A stretch of DNA of 9,993 nt from an uncultured Bacteroidales bacterium (GTDB taxonomy: Bacteria > Bacteroidota > Bacteroidia > Bacteroidales > P3): contig CAMWIS010000051.1 of the NCBI GenBank assembly GCA_947174375.1, positions 1 through 9,993 on the forward strand, given 5' to 3'. Both the position numbers and the translations under genes were made by a program. Below are positions 7,442-9,993 of the stretch, one piece after another; the first letter of the stretch is position 1; the number at the start of each line of letters is the position of its first letter. The notes under the pieces were generated by a model. That model was not told where the DNA came from and did not search any database. It saw only the letters and a list, made by a program, of their open reading frames with translations.

Positions 7442-7735
7442 ATGAAAGCAGTATTCATCATATTCAACCAGGCGAACGTAGAGCGCGTGGAATATCTTTT
7501 GGACACGTTGGAAATCCGCGGCTTCACGTGGTTTTCCAACGTGGAGGGCCGCGGCAGCAAGACGGGTGACCCGCACCGCGGCACCCACACGTGGCCGGAA
7601 ATCAACTCGGCCGTCATCACGGTTGTGGACGACGACAAGGTGCCGGTCATTTTAGACAAGGTACACCGTCTGGATCAGGTGAACGAAGAGGTGGGCATCC
7701 GCGCCTTCGTCTGGTCGGTGGAACAGACGGTCTAA
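7442..7735 (+). CDS. PII-like small protein at the end of the efflux operon
   Basis: This 97-residue protein has no signal peptide, so it is cytoplasmic. It follows the beta-alpha-beta-beta-alpha-beta pattern of the PII/ferredoxin-like fold: strand MKAVFIIFN, helix VERVEYLLDTL, strand GFTWFSNVEG, a loop at 36-53, strand AVITVVDDD, helix VPVILDKVHRLD, strand IRAFVWSVEQTV. VEGRGSKTGDPHRG lines up by eye with the classic PII T-loop stretch (GRQKGHTELYRG) with Arg-Gly kept, but the uridylylated Tyr and the Lys/Gly/Arg set that holds ATP in true PII are absent. It is therefore not GlnB/GlnK. His45, His49, Asp43 and Glu53 in the loop could bind a ligand or metal (inference). I recall divergent PII-like groups encoded beside RND pumps, mostly metal-type ones. 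A role in sensing or gating the pump is plausible but unproven. Confidence 0.75.
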   Translation: MKAVFIIFNQANVERVEYLLDTLEIRGFTWFSNVEGRGSKTGDPHRGTHTWPEINSAVITVVDDDKVPVILDKVHRLDQVNEEVGIRAFVWSVEQTV

Positions 7736-7737
7736 GC

Positions 7738-7751
7738 GGCGGACAACCGCC
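7738..7751. terminator. Possible hairpin between convergent genes
   Basis: GGCGG (7738-7742) pairs perfectly with CCGCC (7747-7751) around an ACAA loop. It sits three bases after the stop of the PII-like gene and six bases past the stop of the opposing lipoprotein gene, where a shared terminator would be expected. The stem is only 5 bp and no T-run follows on either strand, so it is a weak candidate. Confidence 0.3.
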
Positions 7752-7756
7752 CCGCC

Positions 7757-8716
7757 CTACCGCAGGCAGTCGGCCAGTTCGGCCTTCGTCAGGCTGACCG
7801 CAATCGGGCCCGACACATAGGGCGCGATTTCATAGACCTGATATTGGAACACGATGGCGTCGCCGCCCAAACGGAACTGGGACGGCAATTCCACGGACGC
7901 CAAATCGAAGATATCGCGGCTCTCGGCGCTCTCCGCCAGCTTTGCGCGCACGCGGTCGCGCACCGTATCCATCATCTCCGGCTTGATGACCTCGGACAGC
8001 GTGATTTCGGCCCCGGTCTTGGGGTTGACGTTGAGATAGCGCACCGCCTGCGAGCCGTGCGCGCCGCCCGTATAGAGATAGAGTTGCGTTTTCCACACCA
8101 AGACGTCCTTTTCCGAAACCTCCAGCAGTTGGTGGCATTCCAGCTCATAGGCCGCGGCATTGGGCGAGAAACGGCCGGCTTCGATATCGGCCGCCAGGCC
8201 GCCCAAGTCCTGGCGGTATTCGGACAGGTAACGGTTCACCAAGGCCTGCATCCACGCCTCGGGCTGCGCTTGGCCAAGCGGATGTTGCAACAGAATCGTA
8301 TCGGCCAGCTGACGGCCATAGGTCGAGGCGATTTCGGGCTCCGCGGCTTCCACCGCCGCCATGAGTTCCATGCCGGACGTGGCCTCCGCCAAGGATTCGG
8401 ACGCGCCCATCTCGCGGTCGCCCGGCTCGGTGTCGCCATAGACGATGCCGCAGAGCGCATCCAACAGCGCATCGTTGATGCGGTCGGCCACCGCCTGCCC
8501 GTAAGGGCTCTTCGTCACCCAGTCGGCCTGCAAGGCCACGCGCAGCCCGGACAGGCTGTCGGGGTCGGGAGCGCTTTCATCCAACGGATACCAAGCCTCC
8601 AAGTTCGAAGACACGAAGCGGTATTGCTTCACCGACCGGCAGCCGGTGGCGGCGAACAGCAAGGCCAACGCCAGCCCGCCTAAAACCAAGTTCCAACCTT
8701 TGACAGACGCTTTCAT
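7757..8716 (-). CDS. DUF3298 (RsiV/PdaC-like) envelope lipoprotein
   Basis: This 319-residue protein has a signal peptide with hydrophobic core 9-24 and lipobox ATGC (lipidated Cys26). The middle (about 58-200) contains long helices and resembles the N-terminal partner domain often found with DUF3298 (DUF4163-like, low certainty). The C-terminal domain (about 205-318) has the diagnostic LYTGGAHG (214-221), then the turn NVNPKTGAEITLSEVI and the closing FRLGGDAIVFQYQVYEIAPYVSGP (split at 281-290 and 291-304) of DUF3298. Relatives include the lysozyme-binding domain of RsiV and the partner domain of the deacetylase PdaC. No deacetylase domain is present, so an enzymatic role is not supported. 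Cell-wall or ligand binding is a guess from the family. The ATG at 8716 is fixed by a full Shine-Dalgarno sequence and the signal peptide. The frame stays open to 9955 only because it is antisense to the channel gene. Confidence 0.85.
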   Translation of the reverse strand: MKASVKGWNLVLGGLALALLFAATGCRSVKQYRFVSSNLEAWYPLDESAPDPDSLSGLRVALQADWVTKSPYGQAVADRINDALLDALCGIVYGDTEPGDREMGASESLAEATSGMELMAAVEAAEPEIASTYGRQLADTILLQHPLGQAQPEAWMQALVNRYLSEYRQDLGGLAADIEAGRFSPNAAAYELECHQLLEVSEKDVLVWKTQLYLYTGGAHGSQAVRYLNVNPKTGAEITLSEVIKPEMMDTVRDRVRAKLAESAESRDIFDLASVELPSQFRLGGDAIVFQYQVYEIAPYVSGPIAVSLTKAELADCLR

Positions 8717-8720
8717 AACG

Positions 8721-8728
8721 ACCTCCTT
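8721..8728 (-). promoter_or_regulatory. Full Shine-Dalgarno sequence for the DUF3298 lipoprotein
   Basis: On the reverse strand AAGGAGGT is followed by CGTT and then the ATG, an ideal spacing of 4-5 bases. It fixes the start at 8716. None of the other starts in this window has such a site, in keeping with the usual weak use of Shine-Dalgarno signals in Bacteroidota. Confidence 0.75.
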
Positions 8729-8731
8729 TTT

Positions 8732-8763
8732 TATGACAAATGTAGCATTTTTTCTTAACTTTG
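8732..8763 (+). promoter_or_regulatory. Promoter of the mechanosensitive channel gene
   Basis: TAACTTTG at 8756-8763 matches the -7 consensus TAnnTTTG exactly. TATG at 8732-8735 is a three-of-four match to the -33 element with a 20-base spacer. Transcription would begin near 8769-8771, about 13 bases before the ATG at 8783. The element lies inside the promoter of the divergent lipoprotein gene. Confidence 0.65.
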
Positions 8764-8767
8764 CGGG
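8737..8767 (-). promoter_or_regulatory. Promoter of the DUF3298 lipoprotein gene
   Basis: Reading the reverse strand, TACATTTG (8744 to 8737) matches the -7 consensus exactly. No good -33 element is present at the usual distance near 8764-8767; TTTC at 8771-8768 is a partial match with a long spacer. Transcription would begin near 8730, so the leader is about 14 bases and contains the Shine-Dalgarno sequence. Confidence 0.6.
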
Positions 8768-8782
8768 AAACATAGCCGTGAT

Positions 8783-9993
8783 ATGATACTCAAATTCATC
8801 CTGGACCTCATCGCCCGCTTCGGCCTGTTCCTGGCGGCCTCCGGCTGGCACGCCGGCGCCATCCGCATCACCACGACCTTGGCCGTGCTCATCAGCGTAG
8901 GCCTGTTCACGTGGGGGCTCTACTGGGTGTTGCGCTTCGTGCTGTCCAAAATCGTGCGCACCATCGCCACCAAAAACAAGACCCGCATCGGCGACATCAT
9001 CATCCGCCAGCACGTCATACGCCGCATCTCCTACCTCATCATCTGCATCATCTTCTATAACGCCGTGCCCGGCATCTTCGACGAGTTTCAAGGCTGGATA
9101 AAACCCTTGCAGAAACTGCTCGCCATCGGCACGCTGTGGTACGCCGTCCGCATCATCGTGGGGCTCCTCTGGTGCGTGGTCGATTACCAGGCCACCTACC
9201 AAAGCGACAAGCAACGCTCGTTCAAGGGGTTGATTCAATTCGCGACAATCATCGTCTATTTCCTCGGCGCCATCATCCTGCTCTCGATCCTGCTCAACAA
9301 ATCGCCGCTCGTATTCATCGGCGGCCTCGGGGCGGCCTCGGCCGTGCTCATGTTGATTTTCCGCGACAGCATCCTGGGGCTGGTGGCGGGCGTGCAGCTG
9401 GCCTACAACGACATCGTGCGCATAGGCGACTGGATTACGATGGCCAAGTTCAACGCCGACGGCACCGTGGTGGATATCACGCTCACCACCGTCAAGGTGC
9501 AGAATTTCGACCTGACCGTGACGACGATTCCGGCCTACAACCTGATTTCCGACTCGGTCGTCAACTGGCGGAGTATGTCCGATTCCAAGCACCGCCGCAT
9601 CCAGCGCGCGTTCAACATCGACATGACGGGCATCCGCTTCTGCGAGCCGGATTTCATCGCGCATTTGGCGCAAATCGAAGCCCTGGCGGATTTCATGAAG
9701 CCCTATGCGGCCGAGGCGACGGCGGAAGCCGGAACCGTCCTGCCCCACGGCGGCCTGACCAACGTGTTCCTGTTCCGCAAATACATCGAATTCTACCTGC
9801 GCCACCACCCGAATATCGAAAACGCCGACGGCTACACGCTCATGGTGCGGCAGCTGGCCATGGACGACTTCGGGCTGCCGATTCAGATCTACTGCTTTAC
9901 GCGCACGTCCGAATGGCTGACCTACGAAGCCATACAGGCCGACGTGTTCGACCACCTGCTGGCCATGGCGCCCGTCTTCGGGCTGGCCGTCTT
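8783..9993 (+). CDS. MscS-family mechanosensitive channel, YbdG-like (3' end outside window)
   Basis: The frame runs from the ATG at 8783 without a stop to the window edge: 403 full codons. Relatives of E. coli YbdG have about 415, so only some 10-20 residues are missing. Several hydrophobic segments (about 30-54, 79-97, 112-133, 150-171) precede the pore-lining helix GGLGAASAVLMLIFRDSILG (180-199) and the MscS beta-domain (VRIGDWITM, then TVVDITLTTVKVQNFD). The C-terminal part carries the YbdG-type stretch RKYIEFYLRHHPNI, then TLMVRQLAMDDFGLPIQIYC and FDHLLAMAPVFGL. Such inner-membrane channels open under membrane tension to release solutes during osmotic downshock. YbdG relatives have small conductance. 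It has its own promoter, divergent from and overlapping that of the DUF3298 lipoprotein. No Shine-Dalgarno sequence precedes it. Confidence 0.92.
   Translation, partial: MILKFILDLIARFGLFLAASGWHAGAIRITTTLAVLISVGLFTWGLYWVLRFVLSKIVRTIATKNKTRIGDIIIRQHVIRRISYLIICIIFYNAVPGIFDEFQGWIKPLQKLLAIGTLWYAVRIIVGLLWCVVDYQATYQSDKQRSFKGLIQFATIIVYFLGAIILLSILLNKSPLVFIGGLGAASAVLMLIFRDSILGLVAGVQLAYNDIVRIGDWITMAKFNADGTVVDITLTTVKVQNFDLTVTTIPAYNLISDSVVNWRSMSDSKHRRIQRAFNIDMTGIRFCEPDFIAHLAQIEALADFMKPYAAEATAEAGTVLPHGGLTNVFLFRKYIEFYLRHHPNIENADGYTLMVRQLAMDDFGLPIQIYCFTRTSEWLTYEAIQADVFDHLLAMAPVFGLAV

Noticed and set aside
5402..7588. 728-codon reverse-strand open frame
   Set aside because: Antisense to the RND permease and the PII-like gene, with His/Arg/Asp/Gln-rich low-complexity composition and no recognisable domain; the forward frame shows complete family motifs.
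7844..8683. 279-codon forward frame opposite the DUF3298 lipoprotein
   Set aside because: Low-complexity His/Arg/Gln-rich shadow; the reverse frame has a lipobox, a GGAHG motif, a promoter and a Shine-Dalgarno sequence.
8717..9955. N-terminal extension of the DUF3298 lipoprotein frame up to 9955
   Set aside because: This part is antisense to the channel gene, rich in Asp/Glu/His/Arg, and would put a signal peptide with lipobox in the middle of a protein. The Shine-Dalgarno sequence and promoter support the start at 8716.

Overview
The window looks like chromosomal DNA from a GC-rich member of the Bacteroidota, probably Bacteroidales. Four good matches to the Bacteroidota promoter element TAnnTTTG lie just upstream of genes (104-111, 1151-1158, 8756-8763 on +, 8737-8744 on -), most start codons have no Shine-Dalgarno sequence, and several proteins resemble Bacteroidota families. 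The genus cannot be read from the sequence. No RNA gene, insertion sequence, CRISPR array, integrase or pseudogene is visible. Coding density is high and no gene-free stretch exceeds 100 bases.

Region 1 (1-1103): a short leader with a promoter, then a two-gene unit on the + strand. It encodes a 50-residue lipoprotein with a CPAY motif and a secreted, probably beta-barrel, outer-membrane protein. Neither has a known function.

Region 2 (1104-7735): a five-gene + strand operon for a tripartite RND efflux pump. The order is a TetR/AcrR repressor, a TolC-like outer-membrane factor, a periplasmic adaptor, an HAE1-class RND permease and a small PII-like protein. Gaps are -4, 3, 15 and 12 bases, so one transcript from the promoter before the repressor is likely. 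That promoter carries two related palindromic sites 43 bp apart. One fills the space between the -33 and -7 elements and the other covers the expected transcription start and leader. This suggests that the repressor controls the whole operon, including itself. The outer-membrane factor, adaptor and permease would span the envelope and export a drug-like or amphipathic compound. The PII-like protein may sense or tune the pump from the cytoplasm.

Region 3 (7736-9993): a DUF3298-type (RsiV/PdaC-like) lipoprotein on the - strand converges with the efflux operon. It is divergent from a YbdG-like MscS-family mechanosensitive channel on the + strand, which the window edge cuts near its C terminus. 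Their promoters overlap in a 66-base spacer. The lipoprotein has a full Shine-Dalgarno sequence, unlike any other gene here.

The strongest leads are the paired operators and the PII-like gene at the end of a drug-type (not metal-type) RND operon. The rest is ordinary envelope and efflux biology.
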